Source: Desmodus rotundus (Eukaryota > Chordata > Mammalia > Chiroptera > Phyllostomidae). Taken from it: DNA of 64,000 nt. Position 1 is the first letter of the stretch, and each line of letters starts with the position of its first letter. Shown here in pieces: positions 48,588 through 59,812 of this stretch. Position numbers and translations under genes: made by a program. The notes beneath the pieces were generated by a model that saw nothing but the letters and a program-made list of their open reading frames with translations, did no database searches and had not been told where the DNA came from. The stretch spans positions 80,849,073 to 80,913,072 of the forward strand of contig NC_071388.1 of assembly GCF_022682495.2 (NCBI RefSeq), written 5' to 3'.

Positions 48588-49284
48588 GTTCTTTATTTCC
48601 AGGGCTATGGTTATATTTTGCTCACTTGTTTGTTCTGTTGGTTAGGTTCCACTTATAGGTGAGATCATATTCATATGATATTAGTCTTTCACTGCCTGGC
48701 TTATTTCACTTAGCATAATACTCTCCAGTTCCATCCATGCTGTCGTGAAGGGTAGGAGTTCCTTTTCATTTTTGCTGTGTAGAATTCTGTTGTGTAAATG
48801 TAGCACAGTTTTTAGTGCTAATAAATCCATTCATTTACTGATGGGAACTTAGGTTGCTTCCAGCACTTGGCTTTTGTAAATTGTGCTGCTATGAACATTG
48901 AGGTGCATAGGTTCTTTTGAATTGATGTTTCAGAATTCTTAGGATGTAATCCTAGCAGTGGAATTGCCAGGTCAAAAGGCAGTTCCAATTTTAGTCTTCT
49001 GAGGAAATTCTATACTGTTTTCCACAGATGCTGTACCAGTCTGCATGCCCACCAATGGTGTGGGTTCCCTTTTCTCCACAACCTCACCAGCACTTCTTTG
49101 TTGCTTTGTTTATGATGGCCATTCTGACCAGTGTGAAGTGGTATCTCATTGTGGTTGTAATTTGCTTGTCTCTGATGGTTAGTGATGCTGAGCATCCTTT
49201 CACATGTCTCTGTGCCCTCTGTAAACAATCCAATTAAAAAATGGTCAAAGGACCTGAACAGACACTTCTCCAAGAAGGATTATA
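48111..49284 (-). mobile_element. 5'-inverted L1 fragment (twin-primed)
   Basis: Antisense L1 3'UTR and ORF2 C-terminus to about 49219 (the first part present twice through the tandem duplication), then about 55 bp of L1 ORF2 in sense (49222-49276, ccaattaaaaaatggtcaaa). An 11-bp repeat, ttgattttttt, borders the whole at 48100-48110 and 49285-49295. This is consistent with twin priming, although the repeat is low-complexity. Confidence 0.8.
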
Positions 49285-49304
49285 TTGATTTTTTTACACA
49301 GTTG

Positions 49305-49400
49305 AGATACCTCTCTCTCCCTCACTCCTCCTACCCCTCTCCCTCTCCCTACCCACTGGCTCTTCTTTGTTCCCTCTCTCTCTCCCTCTCTCATCCTGAG
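49305..49400 (+). repeat. CT-rich low-complexity tract
   Basis: Pyrimidine tract of (CTCC)/(CT) type directly after the L1. Confidence 0.85.
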
Positions 49401-49536
49401 TACTTGAAAACTATAGTGGAGAGAAGAAAATCCTATCGATCACTTAATGGAGAAAGTGGAAGTTAAGACAAAATGTGAAGAGAGATTTGGATTTGTGGAA
49501 AAAAGACAAAAATGTGGTTGCATTCTTTTTTTTTTC

Positions 49537-51483
49537 ATCTGTGCTTTATATTTTTATTTTTTTGTTTTCTGATTTTAAAATATATTTATTGATTATGCTA
49601 TTACAGTTGTCCCATTTCCCCCCCTCACTCCACTCCATCCTGCCCACCCCCTCCCTCCCACATTCCCCCCTATAGTTCATGTCCATGGGTCATACTTATA
49701 AGTTCTTTGGCTTCTACATTTCCTACACTATTCTTACCCTCCCCCTGTCTATTTTCCACCTATCATTTATGCTACTTATTCTCTATACCTTTCCCCCCTC
49801 TCCCCATCCCACTCCCCTGTTGATAAACTTCCATGTGAGCTCCATTTCTGTGGTTCTGTTCCTGTTCTAGTTGTTTGCTTAGTTTGCTTTTGTTTTTGTT
49901 TTAGGTGTGTTTGTTAATAATTGTGAGTTTGCTGTCATTTTTACTGTTCCTATTTTTATCTTCTTTTTCTTAGATAAGTCCCTTTAACATTTCATATAAT
50001 AAGGGCTTGGTGATGATGAACTCCTTGAACTTGACCTTATCTGAGAAGCACTTTATCTTCCCTTCCATTCTAAATGGTAGCTTTGCTGGATGGAGCAATC
50101 TTAGATGGAGGTCCTTGCCTTTCATGACTTGGAATACTTCTTGCCAGTCCCTTCTTGCCTGTAAGGTCTCTTTGGAGAAATCAGCTGACAGTCTTATCGA
50201 AAGTCCTTTGTAGGTAACTGTGTCCTTTTCTCTTGCTGCTTCTAAGATTCTCTCCTTCTGTTTTATCTTAGGTAATGTAATTATGATGTGCCTTGGTGTG
50301 TTCCTCCTTGGGTCCAGCTTCTTTGGGACTCTCTGAGCTTCCTGGACTTCCTGGAAGTCTATTTCCTTTGCCAGATGAGGGAAGTTCTCCTTCATTATTT
50401 GTTCAAATAAGTTTTCAATTTTTTGTTCTTCCTCTTCTCCTTCTGGCACCCCTATAATTCGAATGTTGGAACATTTCAAGATGTCCTGGAGGTTCCTAAG
50501 CCTCTCCTCATTTTTCCGAATTCTTGTTTCTTCATTCTTTTCTGGTTGGATGTTTCTTTCTTCCTTCTGGTCCATACCGTTGATTTGAGTCCCAGTTTTC
50601 TTCTCATCACTATTGGTTCCCTGTACATTTTCCTTTGTTTCTCTTAGCATAGCCTTCATTTTTTCATCTAGTTTTCAACCAAATTCAACCAATTCTGTAA
50701 GCTTCTTGATTACCAGTGTTTTGAACTGTGCATATGATAGGTTGACTATCTGTTCACTGCTTAGTTGAATTATTTCTGGAGCTTTGAAGCGTTCTCTCAT
50801 TTGGGCCATTTTTTTTTGGTCTTGGTGCTTCTGTTACTTAAAAGGGAGGAGCCTTAGGTGTTCCCCGGGGCGGGGTAATGCTGGTCACTGCGCCTTGACA
50901 CTGTACGTGGGGGAGGGGCCGAGGGGGAGCAATGGCACCCGCTCCACTCTCTGTGGGATTTTAGTCACTCCCTCTGCTACCCACAATCAAATTGGGCCCC
51001 TCTGGTGCTGGTTCCTGAGTGGGTGGCCTTGTGCACGCCCTAGGCCCCTGTGGGTCTCTCCAAGACCTCTCCTGTGAGGCTAGGAGTCTCTCCTGCTGCC
51101 GCCCCAACCCCCACGGGTGTTTTCAATCAGAGGTTTGAGGCTTTATTTCCCTGAGCTGGAGCCCTGGGTTACACGGTCTGCTTCACTCCCCCACCACTCT
51201 GAGTCTGGCCCTCTTGGTTTATCTGTGTGCGAATGTGGGGCCGCAGGGTCTGCTAGTGGTCAGACTGCCTGCCCTGATCGTCCCACACTCCACCAGTCTC
51301 AGTCCCGCCACGGCCACGCGAGTCCTCTCCGCCTGGTTGCTCATTTCCGCCCCTCCTACAGATCTGGATGAATGTTTATTTTTTATTTCCTTGGTGTCGG
51401 ACTTCCTTGCCATTCGATTTTCTGTGAGTTCTGGTTGTGCGAGGAGGCACAGTGTGTCTACCTACTCCGTCATCTTGGTTCTC
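49537..51483 (-). mobile_element. HAL1-type element, copy B, full length
   Basis: Minus-strand copy of the element at 36481-38470 with the same layout: 5' end at 51483 (complement of catcttggttctc), 5'UTR, ORF1 50809-49970, purine-rich 3'UTR and A/T-rich tail. A near-perfect target-site duplication, gcattctt(t/a)ttttttc-like, is at 49520-49535 and 51484-51499. The bounded insertion proves that ORF1 plus 3'UTR without ORF2 is the complete mobile unit. Confidence 0.93.
49970..50809 (-). pseudogene. HAL1-type ORF1, single nonsense codon
   Basis: The same 840-bp span as copy A with no net indel. Codon 45 (Arg in A) is TGA here, read as tca on the plus strand at 50675-50677. Downstream of it the 229-codon open piece is nearly identical to copy A (few substitutions around DEKKTG and GMDQ, then about 190 residues unchanged). 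One lesion in an otherwise open frame means recent inactivation. Confidence 0.93.
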
Positions 51484-51499
51484 GCATTCTTATTTTTTC

Positions 51500-51842
51500 C
51501 CTTTGATGAATATGAACATGCTATAGATATTGGTTGATTAGCTACATCTGATCAGAGAATGGTTCATCAAATTTAGAACAACTGCCTTTTATTAGAAGAA
51601 AAGTATGTATATAACTCATCGTAAATTCAGCAACTCTTTTAAATATTGAGATATTCTCAGTGAATCTCTGTACTGTACATGGCCTCTCCTCTCAGTTTAA
51701 GATGTCATAAAGATTATAGTATTTTAAGTATCATTTTAATTAAAAGATAACCATATCAATGACATCTTGTTTCTTTGCATGCACTCCTGGTTTCAGCCTT
51801 TGTTGCAGTAGCTTGCCTATGAATGATGAAAATAATTATTTT
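51500..51842. other. Unique sequence, nothing recognised
   Basis: AT-rich spacer between the HAL1-type copy B and a VES SINE. Confidence 0.4.
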
Positions 51843-52079
51843 CTTTTTTTAAAAGATTTTATTTCTGTTTTCTATTTTTTTAAAGATTTTATTTATTTAT
51901 TTTTAGAAAGAGGGAAGGGGAGAGAGAAAGAGAGGGAGAGAAACATCAATGTGTGGTTGCCCCTCACACGCCCCCTACTGGGGACCTGGCCCGCAACCCT
52001 GACTGGGAATTGAACTGCCAAGCTTTTGTTTCATGGTCCAGCAAAGTGGTCAATCTACTGAGCCACCCCAGACAGGGCT
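51843..52079 (-). mobile_element. VES SINE
   Basis: Antisense VES: complement of the A-rich tail (partly duplicated, aaagattttattt twice), GA-rich tract, cgccccctactggggacctg, then the complement of the head at agccaccccagacagggc. Flanked by tgaaaataa at 51827-51835 and 52079-52087. Confidence 0.93.
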
Positions 52080-52369
52080 GAAAATAAACAAAATAAACTT
52101 CACAATAAACTTCATATGTTCAAATTAAGTGGTATCTCAACTTGATCTATTCGTTGATTTATTGTGTGGCAGTTGTTAATGATAAAGGAACACATTTTAC
52201 TTTGTTGCTATATTGTTTTTCTGCCAATTTTTAAATGACTACAGGCATTTTTACTCAGGAAAAATAAGCATTTCCCCACTTCTATATGGCTTTTTATCTC
52301 TGACTTTTAATTACATAACCTCAGTAGGAGCTTCTTAACTTTCATCATTTAGTTAAATTTATAAAGTAA

Positions 52370-52620
52370 TGGAGTGAGTATTGCGTAATGATAGTTGGCA
52401 GTTAGTGAGCAGCTGCTTTGCTCCAGGCACTCTTCTCGTCTAATATGTAACTCATTTAAACTGCATGGCAGTCCTGTAACGTAGGTTACATTATAATTCC
52501 AATTTGATGGATGAGGAAATTAAGATACACAGAGGTTAAGTAACCACCGCCAGGTCCCGTACCTTACAGTACCCAGTGACTTCACCCCAGTGACCACACT
52601 TTGTGCTTTTAGTCATCATA
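52370..52620 (-). repeat. MIR SINE
   Basis: The plus strand shows ctccaggcactcttctcgtc, taactcatttaaactgcatg and gatgaggaaattaagataca, the reverse complement of MIR. Diverged. Confidence 0.75.
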
Positions 52621-53859
52621 ATATATTGTTTTATGTTAAATGACATTAAACATAGATTTTTTAAAAAAATTCAAAAGCCCTTCATGCCCTGGGTGCATAG
52701 TTTTAAAATGTTTAGGCAAAGGTTGGGATTGTGGGGTGAGTGGTGAGGGGAAATGGAGACAACTGTACTTACAAAATACAAAGAAATGAATAAAATAAGG
52801 TGTTGAGGTAGCCGTAGTAGAACAACAGTTCTGTTTTCAATAGCTAGTGTCACAAAACACATTTCAGGATGAGTTTCACTATTATTGACAATAGATAAAA
52901 ACTCAAATCTCTCATACAGTTTTTGATACTTTTGATATATTCTTTTGGCTTGCCTTTTTCAGATGATATTAGAGTCATCAATTTCAACTCTAAAACTGAT
53001 TAAGTGGTTATAATGAGTGTAAGAGAAAAGTCAGTTTGGCCATTTTCTCCTTCCTCCTTCTCCTCCCCTTCTTATTAGCTTATACTTGAATAACAGTATT
53101 AGTTTCAAACATGAATTTTCAGAAACATATTTAGGTAACATAAATTTTCACATAGAAAAATGAGAAAACTAGAAAATATCTGTGAAGTCATTTAAGTGAG
53201 CACAGGTAAACGGCAGTGTACTGTACCATGACCGACTGAAAATAAATGAGTGGAAATCATTGCCAACACTCCCAAGTACAACATACTGTTTCCCAACATA
53301 CATCACGCACCACACTGACAGATGACCATTTAACCCAATGCCCTTTCCAAGAAGAGCAACTGAAATTTGTTCATATGAGGGAAGTCAATTATTTATTAAT
53401 TATCGCTGATCAAAGGCAAGGCAAAATTCACAAAAGAAAAAAGCTTTGTAAACTGTGGGATTGATTTTTTCCCTTCAGCATGCTAATTGTCTAGACGCTG
53501 TCAGGAAGTGCATTGTCTGCTAGGATGGACTAACACAATTAGTTCCTGAAAAATCTTGTGGTTTTAGTAAGAAGCATATCGGGCATGAACGTCTGTGGTT
53601 AACAACTCCTAATGTCCTTGTGTTGCCTTCTTCCCACTTAGATAAGTGAAGACTATCATTTCCTTCATATAATTCCCTCCTTTTGGCCACTCTGAGCTAC
53701 CAGAGCAATAAAGTCAGCCAGCAGAGCTTCAGTCGCACCTTGAAGCAGTATCATGTAAATGGCTGTGAAATGGACATTAGCCAGTACTGAAGAGAAGTAT
53801 GAAGACTCAGAGACTGAATATACAGAAGACAATGGCCAGACCACAGTTAGAAATAAAAT
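52621..53859. other. Unique sequence, nothing recognised
   Basis: AT-rich, no gene found; the 72-codon frame at 53246-53464 has no recognisable domain. Confidence 0.4.
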
Positions 53860-54362
53860 TCTGCCTCACAACCTGCAGTAACCAGCCTAAGCAATCAATC
53901 CCTTGTATACAGCTTAAGAAGCCAGCCTGCTATATATGTCAGAATTGTAGGAAGTGAGATTACTATTGTTAGTAACATTTCAGGAAGTTAAATAATACCT
54001 TATGTAACGACAGTCAGCCCCAAATGACTAGGACTTCACTGGTAACTGACAGCTTCCTAATTTTTGTCCCTGTCTCCAACTTTGGACCAAATAGAGAATA
54101 CTAAATATGCATCCATAACCAACCACACAGGAAGTCTCAGCTCCCCTTAGCCTGCCTAGCGCTTCCTCATGCCCATGGCCTCCAGTGAAGGCAGGCCCTA
54201 GCCTTCACTTTTTTTCTACTACAAAGTTTTCTCACTCCTTTCCTGTCTTTGAGTCTATGCCAAAACACAAGTGATGGTGGCTGACTCTCTTGCTACAGCA
54301 AACTCTGAATAAATAGCCTTTCCTTTTCTCATTTGGTTGTTCTTTGTCTATTTCCACAGGCT
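53860..54362 (+). mobile_element. Candidate LTR (endogenous retrovirus-derived)
   Basis: A block ending with ctctgaataaatagcctttc and a T-rich run to a CA-rich end near 54358. The AATAAA at 54309-54314 followed about 45 bp later by the terminus has the form of an LTR R/U5 end. The 5' limit is unclear and no internal region was seen. Confidence 0.5.
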
Positions 54363-54871
54363 AATCACTAATATTATGAGATATTTGGACTCCACTTTGT
54401 ATCTAGCCTAGGCCTAACCTAGAGAATTAGTCCTATTGATCAGTATGGTAAACTGGACTAATTAATTTGCCTTTATCTTAATTGATTAATTGACAGTTAT
54501 GCTTTTCCTAAAGTGTGCCCCTAGGTATTAGTTATTGTATTAATTTTGTCAGGCCTGTCCAATAAATAGTTGAGATCATTCCGTTATCTAAAGCTATTAC
54601 AGTTAATAAAGCCATGCTTGTTTGTAGGTGTCTTAGATACGTTTTGGTAAATGACAGCATTGGGTCCTCATTAACAGATGAGTAACCAGGAGATTTCCTT
54701 TTCATACATAGAAAGGCCAAATAACATCAGAATATATATTTCTTGGTGGCAAGTATTGGCGGACCATCTGGTTATTGAAGGATACTCCCAGTAGTATATT
54801 CTCAGATAAAAAAAGTAACCTTTGGTACCATGCTATCTGGAGTTAATCTGTCTGTGTCTTATTTCTAAATG
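54363..54871. other. Unique sequence, nothing recognised
   Basis: AT-rich, chance frames only. Confidence 0.35.
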
Positions 54872-56185
54872 TCTATGAGTTTATCATATATGGCCTTAAT
54901 TATGTTGATGTATACTCAATTTGTTGAAAGTTTTTACTATGAAAGGATGTTGAATTTTGTTAAATGCTTTTCTGCATCTGTTGAATGATCATATGATCTT
55001 TATCTTTCATTCTATTAATGTGTTGTATCACATTTATTGATTTGCAAATATTAAACCACCCTCATGTCCTAGGACAAATCCCACTTGATCATGGTGTATT
55101 GGCCTTTTAATGTACTGTTGAATTCAGTTCACTAGAATTTTCTGAGAATTTTTACACATGTATTCATCACAAATATTGACCTGTAGTTTTGTTTACTTGT
55201 AGCCTGCTTACCTGTTTTAGTGTCAGGGTAGTGCTGATCTCATAAATGAGTTTGAAAGTGTTCCCTGTTCTTCAGTGTTTTGAAGGAGTTAAACAATTTT
55301 CATCAATTCTTCTTTAAATGTTTGGTAGAATTTACCTGAAACCATTGGGTCCTAAGCTCTTGTTGGTAGGATTTTGATTACTGATTTATTCCTCTTACTT
55401 GTTATTGGTCTGTTCAGATTTTCTGTCTTTATGATTCAGTCTTGGCAGGTTGTATGTTTCCAGGAATTTATCCACCGGGGTCTAGGTTATCTAATTTGTT
55501 GATTTACAGTTGTTTATATTTGCCTCTTACAATGCATTTCTATGGTGACAGTTATAATGTCTTCTCTTTTATTTATAATTTTGTTTATTTTAGTCTTCTG
55601 TCTTTTTTTTGTTAGTTTAGCTAACAATTTTTGAATTTTATTTATCTTTCCAAACAATCATCTCTAAGTTTTTTATCTTTTTTTGTCTTTCTAGTCTTAT
55701 TTTTTTGTTGTTGTTATAATTTTTATTATTTTTTCTCTTTGTTAACTTTAGGCTTAGATTTTTCTAATTATTTTAGATTTCAAGTTAGGTTGTTTGTTTG
55801 AGATATATTTTTTCAAAGTATATATTTACTACTATAAACTTACCCCTTAGAATTGCTTTCCTGCTTTTCATTAGTTTTGGTAAATTGTGTTTTCATTTTT
55901 TTCAAGATACCTTGTGACTTCTCTTATGATTATTCTTTGACCCATTTGTTGTTCAGTAGTGTTTTGTTTAATTTCCAGATATTTGAACTCTTCAGTTCTA
56001 TTCATGTTATTGATTTCTAGTTTCATACCATTGTAGTTGGAAAATATTATGAGATATGATTTCAATCTTTTAAAATTTGCTAAGGCTTGTTTTGTGTTCT
56101 GATATATGATCTACCCTAGAGAATGTTTCGTGTGCACTTGAGAAGCAGGTGTATTTTGGTGCTTTTGGAAGGAATGTTCTATATA

Positions 56186-56398
56186 TACAAGGTCCAGCAG
56201 AAGTAACACCATTGAGTGTGGTTGGTGGGGTACGTGAATGTCTCACATGAGATGGACAGCAATTTGAACATTTCACCTAAAATGTCATATGTTGTGCTTG
56301 AGTGTGATATTGTTTTATTACAAAATTACATGCTTATGATTTTATAATAAAAGATTTTTTTGTAATATAAAGGGGCATTATTTGTGCTGGACTCTGTA
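56186..56398. mobile_element. Mariner-like MITE
   Basis: About 209 bp with terminal inverted repeats of some 20 bp: the left end caaggtccagcagaagtaa and the reverse complement of the right end cagagtccagcacaaataa agree at most positions. TA flanks both ends, the mariner target. L1 sequence reads through on both sides. No transposase coding is present. Confidence 0.8.
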
Positions 56399-57401
56399 TA
56401 TATCTGAAGTTAATATGGTCTACAGCCTTATTTAGGTCTTATTTCACTATTAATTATCTGTCTGGGTGACCTATCCAATGTTAAAAGTGTAGTATTGAAG
56501 TCCCCAACTATTATAGCATTGCTGCCTATTTCTCTCTTTAGTTCTATTAATATATCTTTTAAATATTATACTTTAATGTTTGGTGCATATGTATTTATAA
56601 TTGTTATATCCTATTGATGAACTGATTCCTTTACCACTATATAGTGAGTTTCTTTGTCTCGTGTGAATGATTTGATTGTAAATCTATTTTTCTGATTCTT
56701 ATAGCCAGTCTGCTCTCTCTTGCTTATCATTTGCATGTTACTATGTATGTTTTTAAACTAAAAGGAGTTTCATGAAGGCAGCATTCATTGAATCTAAATC
56801 ATTTTTTTAAATCAATTCAGCCACTATGAGTTTTTTAATTGGAGAATTTAGTCATTTGTATTTAAAGTAATTATTGATAGGTAGGGACTTACTACTACCA
56901 TATTTTAATTACTTTCTGGTCTTTTTAAAAGTTTTTTCCCCTAACTACTCTTACTGTCATCCTTTGTGATTTTTTTCTTTGTACTAGCATGCTTTAATTT
57001 CTTTCTCTTTATCTTTTGCGTATCGACTATAGTTTCTTTGTTGTTACAAACAGACTTACATAAAACATTTTGTAGCTCTACCAGCCTATTTTAAGCTGGT
57101 AACAATTTACTTTAATGTGAATAGAAAGATGCTACACTTTTACTTCTCTTGCTGCCACATTTTATGCTATGGTTGACATGCTATATCTTTTTATGTAGTG
57201 CATAATTAACATTATTGTAGGTATAGTTATTTTTAATGCTACTTTTTAAACCTTTATACTAGAAATTAAAGTGATTTACCCATCACCATTACAGCATTAG
57301 ATTATTCCAAATTTGACTACATATTTATCTTTACTAGTGAGTTTTATACTTCTGTATGTTTTCATGTGGTTACATCCTTTCATTTCCTTTTGAACAACTT
57401 A

Positions 57402-58300
57402 CTTTAACATTTCTTGTGGGATAGGTCTAGTGGGGATGAATTCACTTAGCTCTTGTTTGTCTGGGAATGCCTTTATTTCTCCCACAATTCTAAAGCGCAG
57501 TTTGGCTGACTATAATATTAATTGGAAGTTTTCTTTCAGTACTTTGAATAGATTATTTCACTCCTCCTAGCATGTATGTTTTCTACAGAAAAATCTGCTT
57601 ATAATTTTATAAGGGTCTCTTTTATGTGATTAGTCATTTTCTTCGTGATACTTTCAAAATTCTCTCCTTGTCTTTTATTTTAACATTCTGATTATAGTCA
57701 GAATAATCTTTGGGTTGACCTTGCTTAGTTTTCTGTGTCTGAATGTCCATATATCTAGAAAGATTTGGGAAGTTTTCAGCTATTATTTCCTTAAATAAGC
57801 TTTTAGAACCTTTCACTCTCTTTTTCTGGAACTCCAATGAAGTGAATTTTTGTTTACTTCATAGTATCCCATAATTAACATAGGTCATCTTGACTTTTTC
57901 TTTTTGTTCTGCTAACTGGCTAATTTTAAATGATATGTCTTTAAATGTTCTCATCCTTTAAGAATGATAAACTGTGTTGTGGAAGCTCTGTATTGATTTC
58001 TTAGTTCTATCATGATAGTCTTCAGCTCTGGGATTTCTGTTTGGTTCTTTTTGTGGTTTCTCTTTCTTCTGTGAAACTTCTCATTTTCATCATGCATCAT
58101 TTTTTTAAATTCCATTTATTTGGCTATCTGTGTTCTATTGCATTTCCTTGAGTTTAAAATGATTATTTTGAGTTCTTTGTCAGGCATATCATAGAGTTCT
58201 ATTTCTCTGATGTTGGTTACTAGAGCTTTATTAGTTTCTTTTGGTGGTGTCAATGTTATACTGAAAGTTCTATCCAATGAAATGAGACAAAAAAAACCCC
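57402..58300 (-). pseudogene. Old L1 ORF1 pseudogene
   Basis: The open piece 57634-57837 contains LFKEIIAENFPNLSRYMD and KIKDKERIL, the RRM-end and CTD-start residues of L1 ORF1p. The 3' end near 57402 reads QEMLK then a stop. Stops and shifts elsewhere. Confidence 0.75.
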
Positions 58301-58569
58301 AGGAAAATGAAAGTTAAAAAGTGTAAGAATCAGAAAGAAATAAAGAATGAAAAATGTCATTATTAGAAGACGATATGGCAAGGAGGAGGCTGTGACTGAA
58401 AAATAGACTCAGTAAACTCTTGAGTGCACCCAGTGTTCCATGTCTTATCTTTATAATTATTAAATGGATGTTCACTTCCTAACAATTTATTATTCTTTAC
58501 TCTTTTTGTTTTTTTCACTTTTTGTATGTATCATACTTACAATTTTTATTTTTATATTAAATTAAGTTC

Positions 58570-59760
58570 TTTTTATTGACATTGGCCTGAAGATGGCATC
58601 CAGGATGGCCTGACCCAAGGGGCACTTTAGGAATGGTTCTATGCTCAGTAGCTGTGGAACACATCCTACTGGCCACATGGGGAGGAGAGCAAATTCATAG
58701 TTCCATCCACCTGCTCAGTCCAGCCTCTAGTCTCAATGCTCTAGGAAGTGTGGCCACTTACCTCTGCCAGCCATGGACCACATCCTACAGACTGCCCAGG
58801 CAGGGAGCCAAGCCAGCAGCTCTATCTAACTATTGAGTGTAGTCTTTGGCCTCACATAACCAGGGAGCCTCAATGCTGAGGCTGAGTATATCTTGGAGCC
58901 CATCCTACAGGGCACTCAGCCATGGAGTGCAGCCTACAACCCCACCCAGCAGCAAAGTCCAGCATGTAACCATGCCTAGTGGCTAAACACAGACTGTAGC
59001 CTCACCCAGGCAAGAAGTCCAGTCAACAACTATATCTAATAATGAAGCATAACCTGTAGCCCCAAATGACCAGGGAGCCCAGACTTTGACCCTACCTGGC
59101 CACAGAGCTTAGAATCCACCCTTAACTGTGAGGTATAGTTGGAGGACCCACCTGACCAGAAAGACCAGTCAGTAATCTCACTCAATAGCAGAGCACAGCA
59201 ATGGCCTACTTGATCACAAAGCCTAGCTTGAAGCCTACTCAACTTGCAACCTGCCTGATGACAAAGCATAGTCTTAGTACTCATCCAACTATAAAGACCA
59301 GCATTTGGACCTACATCAACATGAGGGCCAGGGAGCAGCACTACCCAGTTAAGGAGCACAGCCTGAGGTCCCTACGGACCAGCAGTGATTGTGGTGCGTG
59401 GCCCATAACCCTGACCAATCACAGAATCTAAGTAGTGGAACTGCTGTACCAGGGAACATGGTCTTAGACCCTGCCTGCTTAGAGGTATTACATAGCCCAG
59501 CTAGTAGCTCTAACTGACTGTGGGTTGTAGCCAGCAGCCTTGCTTGACCAGCGAGCTCCTCCAGTGGAACCACATGATCACAGATCCCAGCCTGTGGCTA
59601 ATAATGGCCTTACCCCACCACTACCATTCCTGAGCATGGAAAGTGTGGCCTTACCCAACTAGATACTCTAATAACAAGTTTTACCTGCCCAGGGATATTA
59701 ACAGTTGGCCCATCCAGTACCGCAAGTAGAGCTGACTGGGGAAGGTCTTTCCCTTCACCA
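58570..59760 (-). repeat. Degenerate tandem repeat in the L1 5'UTR
   Basis: Roughly 40-50 bp units built on the theme of cagcctgtagcccca and gaccagggagcccag, recurring over about 1.2 kb with heavy divergence. It lies where the 5'UTR of the minus-strand old L1 is expected, so it is read as that element's repeated promoter region. Confidence 0.6.
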
Positions 59761-59812
59761 AAAGAACTATAAATTCTGTTAAACGAGACCACTTATTCAA
59801 ACATAGGGATAC

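Larger units (their letters stand above)
54872..59812 (-). mobile_element. Older L1, 3'-truncated, with long 5'UTR
   Basis: Minus-strand L1 lacking the ORF2 C-terminus and 3'UTR: ORF2 about 54872-57100, ORF1 about 57402-58300, 5'UTR to about 59812. More diverged than the L1s at 18-32 kb. The 5'UTR part (58570-59760) is made of degenerate tandem units. A mariner-like MITE lies inside ORF2 at 56186-56398. Confidence 0.75.

Noticed and set aside
58570..59760. Centromeric-type satellite
   Set aside because: Units are short, strongly diverged and sit exactly where the 5'UTR of the minus-strand L1 is expected.
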